DNA of 64,000 nt, taken from contig CP154956.1 in assembly GCA_039621445.1 (NCBI GenBank), positions 91,793,934 through 91,857,933 on the forward strand, in the 5' to 3' direction. The stretch is from Euglena gracilis (lineage: Eukaryota; Euglenida; Euglenophyceae; Euglenales). Within the stretch, counting starts at the first letter, position 1. Every line of letters begins with the position of its first letter. The notes beneath the pieces are model-generated. The model worked only from the letters and a program-made list of their open reading frames with translations, did no database searches and was not told the origin of the DNA. Of the stretch, positions 1 through 8,893 are shown piece by piece. The translations under genes were made by a program, and so were the position numbers.

Positions 1-904
1 CCTTGACAACCGTGAAAAGTCTTACAGCAGGGTGAGATTCTGCCACCCAGCTCCACGTCGACATCTGCGATTCAAGCCCTGGGAGATCCAGCCCCAGGAG
101 AAGCAGGGTGAGATTCAGCCACCCAGCTACAGCAACGTCTGTGACATCGACATCTCTGTTTCAAGCCCTGGAAGATCCAGCCCCAGGGCCAGCCCAAGCC
201 CAAATGGGCCATGGAGATCTTGTGAAGCTCAGCCCCAAATGGGGCGCCCAGGAGGCTATCAGTGGAGAGAACATCGAGGACATCGACACCATGATTCGTG
301 GAAACATTTGTGAATAGATTGCACAGACATTTTGGTGCATCATGGAGTCCAAGGTGCTGGTAACAATTGCAGCAGAAGTCGAGCCCCCAGTGACTCCCAT
401 TGCAGCTGTAACAAGCACTCCACACACGCTGCACACTGTGGTCTTCAACGTGGTTTTGGCTAATGTTTTTTGCTTATGCCAAATGCAAATGGTGCAGGAG
501 AAAGCACACAGCCAGCAGCATTTGAAAGACATTGGACAAAACCCCCAATCAACAGCAGGGTGAAGTTCAACCACCCAGCCATCAGCATTTGACAGAGGAT
601 TTGGTAGATATTGCAGGTGGCCGTGGGAGATCCAACCCAAGCCAGCAGCATTTCGCAACACCTTTGCAGGCATTAGGTCAACAGCCCCCAATGGTCAGCA
701 GGGTGAGATTCAGCCTCCCGGCAGACAGCACAGCCAGGAAACAAGCCCTCGAATATACAACCCCAGGAGGCTGAGCCAAGGGAAAAAGTCTTCCTGCCAT
801 GCGCAAAAGCTCGCCCCCCAGGGCCGCATACCGTCGTCCTGGCGCAAAAAAAGCCAGACTGGAAGCATCGCCCCGCCTCTCTCTTCTCCGCACCACGCAC
901 ATCT
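1..904 (+). repeat. LINE 5' region with degenerate tandem repeats
   Basis: No gene is recognised here. The segment is built of imperfect repeats: a CAGCAGGGTGAGATTC-like block recurs near 25, 101, 552 and 696, and a CAAGCCCTGG..GATCCAGCCCCAGG block recurs at about 74 and 162, a spacing near 88 bp. It ends just before the ATG of the 2A-containing ORF, so a repeated LINE promoter/5'UTR is a reasonable inference. The short ORFs in it are read-through of the repeat. Confidence 0.5.
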
Positions 905-1060
905 ATGGCCGTTGGCTACTACGGCCGGTCGGGCAGAGGCGATGACCTCTTGAGGCTGGGCGACGTGGAAGCAAACCCGGGACCCCCCCCGGGACATCTC
1001 GTGGGGGAACCATGCACATTGACATGTCTGCGGACCCCACACGAGCGGTGGGGTTCTTGA
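905..1060 (+). pseudogene. LINE ORF N-terminus with 2A-like ribosome-skipping peptide
   Basis: From ATG 905 the frame encodes a short leader rich in Gly, Arg and Asp, then GDVEANPGP at 959-985, which fits the 2A consensus D-(V/I)-E-x-N-P-G-P exactly. 2A peptides make ribosomes skip the last Gly-Pro bond. They are known at or near the N-terminus of some non-LTR retrotransposons, for example trypanosome L1Tc/ingi and several invertebrate LINEs. Eight C residues (983-990) follow directly, and this frame stops at 1060. A one-base change in the C-run would join it to the frame that opens at 1012. Seen: the motif and the frames. Inferred: cleavage activity and the frameshift. Confidence 0.75.
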
Positions 1061-1372
1061 TGGCCACAACGCAGGTGCCCCCTTCCGCTATAGGCCCAAT
1101 GGAGGAGACCTCGAAGCAGGACGCCCGGGACCTGCAACAACTTCTGCAGACCCTCTTCAGCCGACCACCACCCGAGGCCGCTCTCCCCACTGAGGATTCC
1201 AGAGCCACGACTCGCGGTCCAAGCGCGCTTCAGGATGACTTGGACATGGGGACGGATTTTATCCCCAGCAGGAAATCAGGCACCCCCTTGACTTCTCCTT
1301 CCCCAGATTTGCGCCCGTCCTGGACCGAAATTTCGTTGGATTCCCGCGGGGTGGTTTCGAACATCCCGAAGG
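1012..1372 (+). pseudogene. LINE ORF, segment upstream of the E1 insertion
   Basis: This open frame continues the protein after the 2A motif once the homopolymer shift is allowed. It is polar and Pro/Ser/Asp-rich and I recognise no domain. Retroelement coding stops at 1372, where the E1 LTR begins; the open frame runs on into the LTR to 1425 only by chance. The LINE frame resumes at about 4400 after E1. No endonuclease domain is visible between the 2A and the RT. Confidence 0.55.
1369..1372. repeat. Target-site duplication AAGG, left of E1
   Basis: AAGG directly precedes the left 225-bp LTR. The same four bases follow the right LTR at 4396-4399. Two equal-length repeats flanked by the same tetramer indicate one insertion into the LINE. 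Confidence 0.6.
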
Positions 1373-1597
1373 GTGTAGGAATCGCCAAGTCTGCAGTTCG
1401 TAATTCAAGATTGCAAAGCCATTGAAGAATGCCAATTGTTCTGTAGGGAGCAAAATGCTTACACTGACTGCATGGGTCACTGATTGAACCTCAAAGAAGT
1501 CCTGCCTTTGTTTGTGCTGTGCTGGAAGTTTTGAAAAGTTCAATGCCAGAAAGGTCAAAAGTGAGACACTGGGTCCAAGCCAAGAATGGTCACTCAA
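1373..1597 (+). repeat. E1 left LTR
   Basis: Begins GTGTAGGAATCG and ends CACTCAA. It matches 4171-4395 over its full length with scattered substitutions and no net length change. Confidence 0.7.
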
Positions 1598-2112
1598 ACA
1601 ATCAGTGTACACCCTATACAATCAGTCAGCTCCCTGGCTTGGTCAGCCCAGATGTCATTGAGGAAGTGTCCAGAAAGATGCTGAAGGATGGACTGGGAAG
1701 ATGGACCACAGCCATGACAGAATGGGTACAGAAGATGCAGTCCAGCAGCTGCAGATGTGGACAGATTGGGGTCCACTGCTGTCCAAGGACTGTGATTGAA
1801 GGTGAAGCTGATCACCATGTACATCCTGTGTCACAAGAGTATGTTTTCAGGGTTTTGGAAGTTCCGCAGCAGCAGAAGAGCCCTGCCATGGCAATTTCAT
1901 CTGTACAATCTGTTGGTTTTCAGGAGGTTGAAGTGGAGGAGATTGCAATCATTCCAAGAGTGGAAGTTGCTGTGCAAGCTGCTGAAGAAGAAGACCACCA
2001 ATCTGAAGAAAAGATGAAACAAAAAGAGACATCCAAGGAAAGACTAATCAGAAGATCACAATCTAAAAAGAGGAAAAAGGAGGAGCCGCTGAAGCCATTC
2101 CCTGTGCGCTGA
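1519..2112 (+). CDS. E1 ORF, unknown charged protein (197 aa)
   Basis: The open frame starts inside the left LTR and runs into the E1 interior. The first half has a Cys/His-containing stretch (CRCGQIGVHCC, about residues 78-88). The second half is acidic and then strongly basic, ending in a Lys/Arg cluster (KKRKKEEP) that could act as a nuclear-localisation signal. I recognise no gag, protease or RT motif. It may be a small nucleic-acid-binding protein of the element or a captured fragment. The start codon is uncertain. Confidence 0.4.
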   Translation: MLEVLKSSMPERSKVRHWVQAKNGHSNNQCTPYTISQLPGLVSPDVIEEVSRKMLKDGLGRWTTAMTEWVQKMQSSSCRCGQIGVHCCPRTVIEGEADHHVHPVSQEYVFRVLEVPQQQKSPAMAISSVQSVGFQEVEVEEIAIIPRVEVAVQAAEEEDHQSEEKMKQKETSKERLIRRSQSKKRKKEEPLKPFPVR

Positions 2113-2604
2113 AACATGTGTGTTTGCTGCGATTTCATTGCAACTCAAGTGTAAGCATTTTCCTTGTTTGGTTTGTGTTTGCCCAGCCACCATTGGTAGA
2201 GATTTGCCCTGAAGGGCACTTTGCTTTTGGGTTTTCCTCTTTTTATTTGCCCAGATTTCCCTTAACAGGGCAGGCACCAAAGAGATGGATGTCATTGCTC
2301 CGTTGGGGAAGGGTCAGGGCACAAAGGGTGGTGGGTATTCTGTTTTGCCCGCACGGGCACAGAAGTACGGCAGGGCACGTAACTGACCAGTGGATAAAGA
2401 CATTTGGAGCTGAAGATTTTCCGCCTTGCCCAGAGTTCTGCCCACAGTCCCGTTTTTTTGGCTGCCCATTTCTGGGCACAAAAATCAGGATCCCCTTTTC
2501 ATGTTTGCCCGAATTGCCTCCGGGGTACATTTTTGTTGGCCCCCTCAGGGCCCAGGGATGACTGCCCAGAGGGGGTGACAATTCGGGCACACGGGGGGGG
2601 GGGG

Positions 2605-2608
2605 CGGG
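2605..2608. repeat. Target-site duplication CGGG, left of E2
   Basis: CGGG precedes the TG start of the E2 left LTR and recurs at 4079-4082 after the CA end of the right LTR. Confidence 0.65.
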
Positions 2609-2875
2609 TGTATTGAGACCATTGGGTCTCAATTAGTGGAAACTTCAAAATCCCCGTGACGGAAACTTTTCACTGAAACCCTTGTATTTTTCAAAGTATT
2701 TGATACACAGCACCAATCCAAATGCTTGTGGATTTCTGAGTCATTGTGTTCAGGCTGGTTGCGGCCTGTGTGAAATTGTGTGATTTCCCCCTTACATTAG
2801 GATGGTCCACTCCTAATTTGCAGCTCTGAACCTGAAATTTGGGTTTTCTGGCTGCAGGGGACCGGTCCGCCAACA
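2609..2875. repeat. E2 left LTR with terminal hairpin
   Basis: Near its start, TTGAGACC-ATTG-GGTCTCAA (2613-2632) is a perfect 8-bp stem with a 4-base loop. The right copy keeps the stem with one change. The rest matches 3811-4078. Confidence 0.7.
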
Positions 2876-3810
2876 CTCCAATCCCAGTCCGAACCCCAGG
2901 GGTTCGAGCGAAAAAACTCAGGCGCGGCCCGGCTATAACTGTAGCCCTGTCTTTGCATTTAGTGGGGGGGGGGCTGTGTGTCCAACAGGGTTCGAAGTGC
3001 TACCCCCCTCCGGGCGCAGGGGACAGCTCTTCTGCAGCTGTTGGGGGGCAGATGAGCAGAAGGGGGGGCATTGGGACCCCCTTGGGTCACACTGGCAGGG
3101 GTTTCTCGACAGGGTAATCCAAAGATGCCTCATTGGGCTTCCTTGTCCAGTTTGTCTACCCCCCTCGATAAGGTAGCCCTGAGGTGGGCCCAATCCCCTG
3201 CAGGGATATAAAGTGGGGACTTAGGGCTCACAATCTTGTTAAATGTCTACTCTTTTTTTTTCTTGGACAAGACGGCTCACCAATGCAGCAAACACAGAAT
3301 TCTCCAAGAGGAAAACTCCAACAAAAATGTGAAAAGTTCACCTCGAGCTGCACCAAATTCCTGTCTTGGAAAGTCGGCTTGCCAAAAATAACACAAGCAC
3401 AGAATGTTCAAGAACAAGAACTACAGCACAGCATACATGACCAGTAACTCCACGTCTTGTGGAGAACTGGGGTGGCTGGCAGCCAGGTGGACCTCGACCT
3501 GGCGCAAAGGTAGGTCTCTTGTTAGGCTGCTGCAGCCACTGCAAACCAAATTCTGCACCACAATTCAAACCAGATTGATGATGCCAGCAGTAAATCCTCC
3601 TTCAGATCCTCAACACTTGAGCATGGGTAACACACATTCTTCCAACAGATTGTCTCCAGATTGAAATTTTTTCACAGATCTAATCCCAGAATGTCCACTT
3701 GAAGTTCAATGCTTCAAATCCCATCTGCCATATCACCTTCCAAGGGTCTTTCTTCACAGCCAACCATCTGACAAATGGCCCACAAGCCACGACAACAATT
3801 GAACACAATG

Positions 3811-4078
3811 TGTATTGAGACCATTGGGTTTCAATGAGTGTAAACTTCAAAATCCCTGTGACTGAAACTTTTCACTGAAATCCTTGTATTTTTCATAGTA
3901 TTTGATACACAGCACCAATCCAAATGCCTGTGGCTTTCTGAGTCATTGTGTTCAGGCTGGTTGCGGCCTTGTGTGAAATTGTGTGATTTCCCCCTTGAAT
4001 TAGGAGGCTCCACTCCTAATTTGCAGCTCTAAACCTTAAATTTGGTTTTTCTGGCTGCAGGGCACCGGGCCGCCCACA
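3811..4078. repeat. E2 right LTR
   Basis: Partner of 2609-2875, with one extra base and scattered substitutions. The divergence is visibly similar to that between the E1 LTRs. Confidence 0.7.
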
Positions 4079-4170
4079 CGGGCAAGTCAGGGCGAGGTTG
4101 AAATTTGGACTTGGCAAATTTGACCTGCGAATGCCAATTGACATTCCAAGGAAGGTTCTGAAGGAAGGGG

Positions 4171-4395
4171 GTGTAGGATTCGCCAAGTCTGCAATTCCTA
4201 ATTCAAGATTGCAAGGCCATTGAAGAACGCCAATTGTTCTGTAGGGAGCAAAATGCTTACACTGATTGCGTGGGTCACTGATTGAACCTCAAAAAAGTCC
4301 TGCCTTTGTTTGTGCTGTGCTGGAAGCTTTGAAAAGTTCAATGCCAGAAAGGTCAAATGTGAGACACTGGGTCCAAGCCAAAAATGGGCACTCAA
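4171..4395 (+). repeat. E1 right LTR
   Basis: Partner of 1373-1597, preceded by a purine-rich tract and followed by AAGG (4396-4399), after which LINE sequence resumes. Confidence 0.7.
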
Positions 4396-4399
4396 AAGG

Positions 4400-5179
4400 A
4401 GGCCCTTCAAGCAGTCTCGGACGTGCATTCCACGATCCTGCCGCGTTCAATGACAAGCCCACGTAGCAAACTTTGCACGTGCCTTGGGAATTCCCGAAGG
4501 CTGTGCTGGCTCTAGTTGGAAAGGGTGGGCGAGGACATTGGGCCCGCCTGGGCCGGGTCATTCGCGGCAGGGCGGAGGCCTTCTTAAGGATGGCGTACAG
4601 GATTACAAAAACCCCATTGTTCGCCAACGCTTGAAGAACCTCCACCCTTCCGAAGAGCCCCCGGGCCGAGGGCCCCCGGACAAGCAAAAAGGTTTGCGCC
4701 GCCTTCCGATTGAGGATGAGAGGAGGGACCGGCTGTCTTTGGTGTGCAAGGCCGTCTTCAACTTCGTAAAGGAGTCCGCGGCAGGCCCATCTGGGCTTAA
4801 GCCGGATCACTTGAAATACATACTAAGCAAAGAAGCAGGAGGCCAAGCGGAGACACTATTGGAGGGACTCTCGACCTTCGTGTACAGGTGCATCAGCGAG
4901 GGATTGCCTGCTGGTGCGGCCGAGATTCATACGTCTGCACGCCTCACAGCCCTGCGCAAGGTGAAGCCATCGACGGCTGTGGACAACGCGGGAAACCTCA
5001 TCCCTACCACACTGGATCCCACACAAGAAGGCACCCGCCCCATCGCCTCAGGGGAGTGCCTAAGTCAGCAAAGTCTTGATGCGCCAACCGGCCGTCCGAA
5101 AATTCACGCTGCAAGGGCTGCCAGGTCAGTTCGGTGTGGGCTGTCGGAATGCATGCGGGCTCATTGGAATGGGCCTTGA
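4400..5179 (+). pseudogene. LINE reverse transcriptase, N-terminal part
   Basis: The best frame runs from about 4484 to 5060. It contains AAGPSGLKPDHLKYI (RT motif 0/1 region) and SARLTALRK followed by RPIASGE (motif 2/3 region), the usual order in LINE-like RTs. After about 5060 the frame is lost and continues in the frame of 5076-5315. A stop lies just before 4484 in the frame that enters from the upstream part. This is clearly a dead copy. Confidence 0.75.
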
Positions 5180-5315
5180 ACACATTGTCACCACGCTACC
5201 CCAAGGAGGGTCCCGGGACTGGGGAATTCTGCAACTAGACTTCGCCAACGCGTTCAACGCCATCCGAAGGGACTCCCTCTTGGAGGCATCGCGCGAACGA
5301 TGTCCAGAATGGTGA
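5076..5315 (+). pseudogene. LINE reverse transcriptase, palm motif A
   Basis: Encodes QFGVGCRNA followed by LQLDFANAFNAI. The first Asp of that block is the motif A catalytic residue. It is joined by frameshift to both neighbouring segments, so the RT is not translatable as it stands. Confidence 0.75.
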
Positions 5316-5590
5316 CGTGGTTAGATACCTGCTGCGCCGAGCACTCCAGCTTGTTCCTTGGTGATGCGTGCCTTCGAAGCCAAACGGGAGTTCAGCAAGG
5401 TGACCCCTGTGGACCGGCCGCCTTCGCTCTTGCAATCCAAAGCCTTGTGGAGGAATTCCAGGCAGTGTGTGGATGGCAGACATGGCATTTAGATGACGCC
5501 CACATCGTGGGGAACCGGCGCCAACTCGAAGCGGTGGTGCACGTCTTGTTGGAGAAGGGACACCCGATTGGTGTTGCCTTGAACGCTTAG
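5300..5590 (+). pseudogene. LINE reverse transcriptase, palm motifs B and C
   Basis: GVQQGDPCGPAAFAL is RT motif B, and WHLDDAHIVG is motif C with the DD pair (H in place of the more common Y or F before LDD). It ends at a TAG at 5588-5590, beyond which the same protein continues in another frame (EKGHPIGVALNA, then the thumb region). Confidence 0.8.
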
Positions 5591-5592
5591 AA

Positions 5593-6004
5593 GTGCACAC
5601 CGTGGGGACCCGCCTTCAACGCAGAGTTGGGCTCTCTCCCGCAAGAGACAAGCGTGCTGCAGCGTATCCCTGTCACTCCCTACGTGCCGGGGTCAGGCCT
5701 CAAGTCGTTGGGAGTGTCAGTTTTTCGCCCAGAAGATCAAAGCTTTGCAGATCGAGTGTGGTTCAGACGTTGCGAGGCGGCCTTGAAAGCATGCTCTCTC
5801 CTGCAAAATGTACCTTCAGCATACATCCAGTTCACAATCCTCCGAATGTGCTTGGATGCCAGCAAAGTTAACGATCTGTTGAGGACCACACCAATCACCT
5901 TGGCAACCGCCCAGTGCACCAATCACCTTGGCAACCGCCCAGTGCACCTTGCTCAGGAAAACCTTGCGAAACACGATGAGTGTCATTTCCGGACGGCCTC
6001 TTGA
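5593..6004 (+). pseudogene. LINE reverse transcriptase, thumb region
   Basis: The frame at 5627-6004 includes PVTPYVPGSGLKSLGVSVF and a following helical region typical of the RT thumb in this type of LINE. A 28-bp tandem duplication interrupts the end at 5889-5946. No Cys/His endonuclease domain follows. Confidence 0.55.
5889..5946 (+). repeat. 28-bp perfect tandem duplication
   Basis: Two adjacent identical 28-base units around CCAATCACCTTGGCAACC, at the 3' end of the LINE RT. A recent slippage or duplication event is likely because the units do not differ. Confidence 0.8.
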
Positions 6005-6071
6005 ACCCCGTCTTGCCGCGTTTGCGGCCCAGGAACAAATGCCAACACCCCGTCAGATGGTTTAGGCACAA

Positions 6072-7733
6072 ATGCCGTATCCTACCCCGTCACATATGTC
6101 TATATGTCAGCCCCCGCTCAGGCACAAATGCCGCACCCCGCTCAGGCACAAATTCCTCCCCACTCTCAGGCACAAATGCCGCCCCCCTCAGGCGCAACCG
6201 CCACCTGTCGCTCCTGCGGCGCCTGTGCCAATGGGAGCTGTATCTGCGGCACAGCCCCAACAAGCATATCAAGTTCCAATGGAACAACCACGACCTCAAC
6301 AGATGCACCACGTTCCAATGGAACAAAAACTGTATGCAAGACAGGGCCAGGCATCACCTATGGAGCAGGCGCATTACGCCATGCCTGGTCCCTCACCTCC
6401 CATCCTGTATAAGCCACAAAATGTCATATCTCAACAACCCCAACACCCACCCCAACTCAAAACCCAACCACAACCCCAGCACGTACAGGGTGTGCTACCA
6501 CCACACCTTGTACACGCCGTACAGGCGGTTCCCACACCTTTTGCTGCTCATCCCGTTCGGGAACCTGCGGCCCAAAGCACAGTCAGCACCAATAGCACAT
6601 CCACTTATTGTATTCCCGAGACTCATGAGACACCTCAGGTACTCCAGGCCGCACCAACGGTGCCATATCCCGCATACAACGCAGAACTGATGAATCTGGC
6701 GGAGAAAACCCTGCGGACTGCACTGCGCGCCAGCACACTTGAAAGAGCGGATCCATCCTTACAGGTGTTGTGGGATACCCACTGTCGTCAGATCCTGGGC
6801 TTGGCCAATACGCCTATCGCACAATGGTGCGGCTGTGGCCAAACCATCATGTCAGGGAAAGTGTACTTCATGCCAGGAGAATATCATCCGGATGTCAGCA
6901 TGCGTAGAATGGGTGTAGACGTACCGCCGATGACGCGGATACGTCATCACCCCGGTGCATTCACCAAATACTTGCGTGAGCAGAGCCCGTCAATAGACGA
7001 AAGCGACGCACGTGAATATTCAGCACCAACTGTGCAGCTATCGCGAATCTTTCGCGACACAACATCACCACCTCGCATGCCAAGACCATCTACACCCGAA
7101 TATCGGGAACCCCCAACGCGATACGTGTCTCAGCGAATGACGCAATCGTCAGAAGCATGGCGACAATTTCCATTTTTGGCCCACCTGGAACCTGGAAGTC
7201 AGCTGCCCGTAACCCGTGACCAGGCTGTGGCTCAGGAGCCCACATCCTGGGCTGAGAAAGTGGAGCAAGCCAAGCCCGAAGGCCGTATGGCCGTGGAAGA
7301 GGAAGTACCAATGGTACATGAGCCCCTTCAAGAACCTCGTTTCACCTCCCCCCAGCAGGAAGCCAGATATTATCCATCCCTAGAACCCTTGCAGGGTCCA
7401 CCGTCTGCTGAACGCAGACATGCGACGCAGCCGTACAGGCCGGCAGTCCTGGGTAGCAAAAGAGGCAGGCCAGAATCTTCATCCCCAATGGGGAGACCAA
7501 AACCCATGCCCGAGCCAGACAGGCTACCTCAGCACAGCATCGGCGCGTATTGGGTGGCTAACATGCCGCACCCCCTCCCGTGGCCACGCCGTTTGCCCCA
7601 CCGGCTAATCCAGCACCAGCAGCGCAAGCCGCCAGCACGGTACCCGCAAAAAGCTGTGCCACAGGCGCAGGAAGCGCCAAAAGCACCAACAGCGTCAACA
7701 GCGGCCACAGCGCCACAGCCTGTAGCAGCGTAA
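6072..7733 (+). CDS. Pro/Gln-rich ORF of unknown function (553 aa)
   Basis: This is the longest nearly intact plus-strand ORF in the first 15 kb. The N-terminal 200 residues are Pro/Gln-rich with short repeats (QAQ/RHK blocks, PMEQ). A more ordered centre (about residues 200-320) carries WCGCGQ and a Tyr/Pro-rich stretch. The C-terminus is Ala/Pro-rich. The stop TAA at 7731 is followed at once by an ATG in the same frame, and the frame then stays open to 7976 (80 more codons), so a single nonsense change or stop read-through would give about 634 aa. It could be a gag-like protein of another retroelement. I do not recognise it. Confidence 0.5.
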   Translation: MPYPTPSHMSICQPPLRHKCRTPLRHKFLPTLRHKCRPPQAQPPPVAPAAPVPMGAVSAAQPQQAYQVPMEQPRPQQMHHVPMEQKLYARQGQASPMEQAHYAMPGPSPPILYKPQNVISQQPQHPPQLKTQPQPQHVQGVLPPHLVHAVQAVPTPFAAHPVREPAAQSTVSTNSTSTYCIPETHETPQVLQAAPTVPYPAYNAELMNLAEKTLRTALRASTLERADPSLQVLWDTHCRQILGLANTPIAQWCGCGQTIMSGKVYFMPGEYHPDVSMRRMGVDVPPMTRIRHHPGAFTKYLREQSPSIDESDAREYSAPTVQLSRIFRDTTSPPRMPRPSTPEYREPPTRYVSQRMTQSSEAWRQFPFLAHLEPGSQLPVTRDQAVAQEPTSWAEKVEQAKPEGRMAVEEEVPMVHEPLQEPRFTSPQQEARYYPSLEPLQGPPSAERRHATQPYRPAVLGSKRGRPESSSPMGRPKPMPEPDRLPQHSIGAYWVANMPHPLPWPRRLPHRLIQHQQRKPPARYPQKAVPQAQEAPKAPTASTAATAPQPVAA

Positions 7734-7976
7734 ATGGCGCCACAACCTCAAGAGGCACCAGTACCTCCATGCCAACAGGCCAGGACAGAGGTACTGCCTG
7801 TTCCTGAACCCACTCAGCAACAGCTCCAGAAGGCCGAACTGGCCCAACGTGCTCGACTTCAGAAAATTCTCGACGACACGCGAGAAAGTCTCTGCAACCC
7901 CACTTCCGTCGACCCGCCTGGAGGCGAACCACTCCCTATTACTAATCCACCGCTATTGGCGGTTATGCAGGATTAA
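7734..7976 (+). CDS. In-frame continuation after TAA (80 aa)
   Basis: The reading frame is the same as 6072-7733, starting with the ATG that touches the stop codon (TAAATG). It is Pro/Gln/Ala-rich like the end of the upstream protein, then has a short helical Arg/Gln/Leu segment. This supports a single original ORF. Confidence 0.4.
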   Translation: MAPQPQEAPVPPCQQARTEVLPVPEPTQQQLQKAELAQRARLQKILDDTRESLCNPTSVDPPGGEPLPITNPPLLAVMQD

Positions 7977-8079
7977 CCTGACGCGTACCAGCAGGCTAAA
8001 TGGCTTTCGCCCCACAGGAATTGCTCGGACGAGCAAGTGATATGAATCCTGCCTTTCTGGGGAGTAATGGCGTAACGTG

Positions 8080-8180
8080 GAGCCCCCACAGTGCCCCACA
8101 GTACTGTGGAGTACCCCACACTCCACCCCACTGTCACCCCACACTCCCCCCCACACTCACCCCCAGTGTCACCCAACACT
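8080..8180. repeat. CACCCCA-type low-complexity tract
   Basis: Irregular repeats of CCCCACA, CTCCA and GTCA units. It lies exactly where the minus-strand gypsy RT fragment ends and so may mark a deletion junction. Confidence 0.5.
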
Positions 8181-8463
8181 TAATTTCTATGATTGGCAAA
8201 AAAACTGCCTGTGCCTTGCTTCTGGAGTTCAATTTTCCGTAATGAATGACCATCCTTCTGGTACTTGACCCTTTTTTGTCCACCAAAAATGTGGGGCTGC
8301 GCACCTGGGGGATTTCACCAACTGGTAATTGTTCAATCAAACCTGACTTTAGTAGTTCTTCACACTGAAGGTCAATTTCTTTTTCATCCTCATGGGGCAT
8401 GGGCCAACACTTTTGCTTTAGGCGTTTCCCTTCCCATTCAGGCTTCAGCTCAATGTCCATCAA
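8134..8463 (-). pseudogene. Ty3/gypsy reverse transcriptase N-terminal fragment
   Basis: The minus frame encodes IELKPEWEGKRLKQKCWPM, then a Glu-rich helix, SPTFLVDKKGSSTRRMV and a Tyr-x-Lys-Leu-Asn-like block. This is the fingers start of gypsy-type RTs (Pro-hRSPxxxVxKK-type motif, then a basic RMV(D/I)YxxLN motif). It ends abruptly in the CACCCCA tract at about 8180. It is a truncated copy, separate from the chromovirus at 10-14 kb. Confidence 0.7.
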
Positions 8464-8521
8464 AACAGGCAGGGGGATGACTCAGAAAATGTAGGCAATG
8501 GTCCAAAAACATAAGAAAATT

Positions 8522-8893
8522 TCACCAAAAGCTCATAAAACCCGGGGTGGTCTCTGAGATTCTCAACTTCTTTCTGAAATTTATATTTTCCGTAAACAAT
8601 TTGCTGCTTTTTTCATCAGCCTTTTTCCTGGCCTCCAAAGTCCAAATCTTTTCATGTAAAACTTCGGAAAGGCTTTTGAGTTCAGCCATCTTGACTGCTG
8701 CCTTGGAAGTCTTCACGTGTTTTAAAAACTGAACATCTTCCACAGGCTGGGACAGCTGGAAAAACAGCACCTCCACATCTTTTCTCACCTCCTGAAAAAG
8801 ACTCAGCTCACTTTCAATGTCCCTTTTCAATTCAGCCAAAAAATTGATGTTTTCATGCTCACTCATTGGTTCAAACAGCACCACATTGTCCAT
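8522..8893 (-). CDS. Coiled-coil protein, possible gag remnant (123 aa)
   Basis: Starts MDNVVLFEPMSEHEN and is mostly Glu/Lys/Leu-rich helix (about residues 15-110), likely a coiled coil. On the minus strand it lies just upstream of the gypsy RT fragment, where gag or the gag-pol linker would be. No zinc knuckle is seen. Function unknown. Confidence 0.4.
   Translation of the reverse strand: MDNVVLFEPMSEHENINFLAELKRDIESELSLFQEVRKDVEVLFFQLSQPVEDVQFLKHVKTSKAAVKMAELKSLSEVLHEKIWTLEARKKADEKSSKLFTENINFRKKLRISETTPGFMSFW

Larger units (their letters stand above)
2609..4078. mobile_element. E2: 1.47-kb LTR element without genes, nested in E1
   Basis: Direct repeats of 267 and 268 bp (2609-2875 and 3811-4078) start TGTATTGAG and end CACA or AACA, the canonical TG..CA form, and the element is flanked by CGGG on both sides. 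The interior of about 935 bp (2876-3810) has no convincing ORF. This size and structure fit a TRIM-like non-autonomous LTR retrotransposon. No TGG-type primer site is visible next to either LTR, so orientation is not assigned. Confidence 0.75.
1373..4395 (+). mobile_element. E1: 3.0-kb non-autonomous LTR-type element nested in the LINE
   Basis: Two direct repeats of 225 bp (1373-1597 and 4171-4395, about 95% identical by eye) bound the element, with AAGG duplicated on both sides. A purine run (GAAGGAAGGGG) lies immediately before the right repeat, as a polypurine tract would in plus orientation. No pol domain is present; the one sizeable ORF is at 1519-2112. It is interrupted by E2 at 2605-4082. 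I see no tRNA-type primer site after the left repeat, and the ends are not canonical TG..CA, so boundaries could be off by 1-2 bases. Confidence 0.65.
905..6004 (+). mobile_element. Decayed 2A-containing LINE interrupted by E1
   Basis: The outer element holds an N-terminal 2A peptide, an uncharacterised region, and a reverse transcriptase at about 4,480-6,000 with at least three frameshifts or stops. With E1 (1373-4395) removed, the coding part is about 2.1 kb. The RT has LINE-type motifs and no LTR or integrase is associated. I see no apurinic-type endonuclease, and the 3' end is not clearly defined, so the clade is unresolved. Confidence 0.6.

Noticed and set aside
2875-2905. tRNA-like or primer-site sequence after the E2 left LTR (GGGGTTCGAGCG)
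   Set aside because: It does not begin with TGG at the LTR border and is not complementary to a tRNA 3' end in an obvious way.
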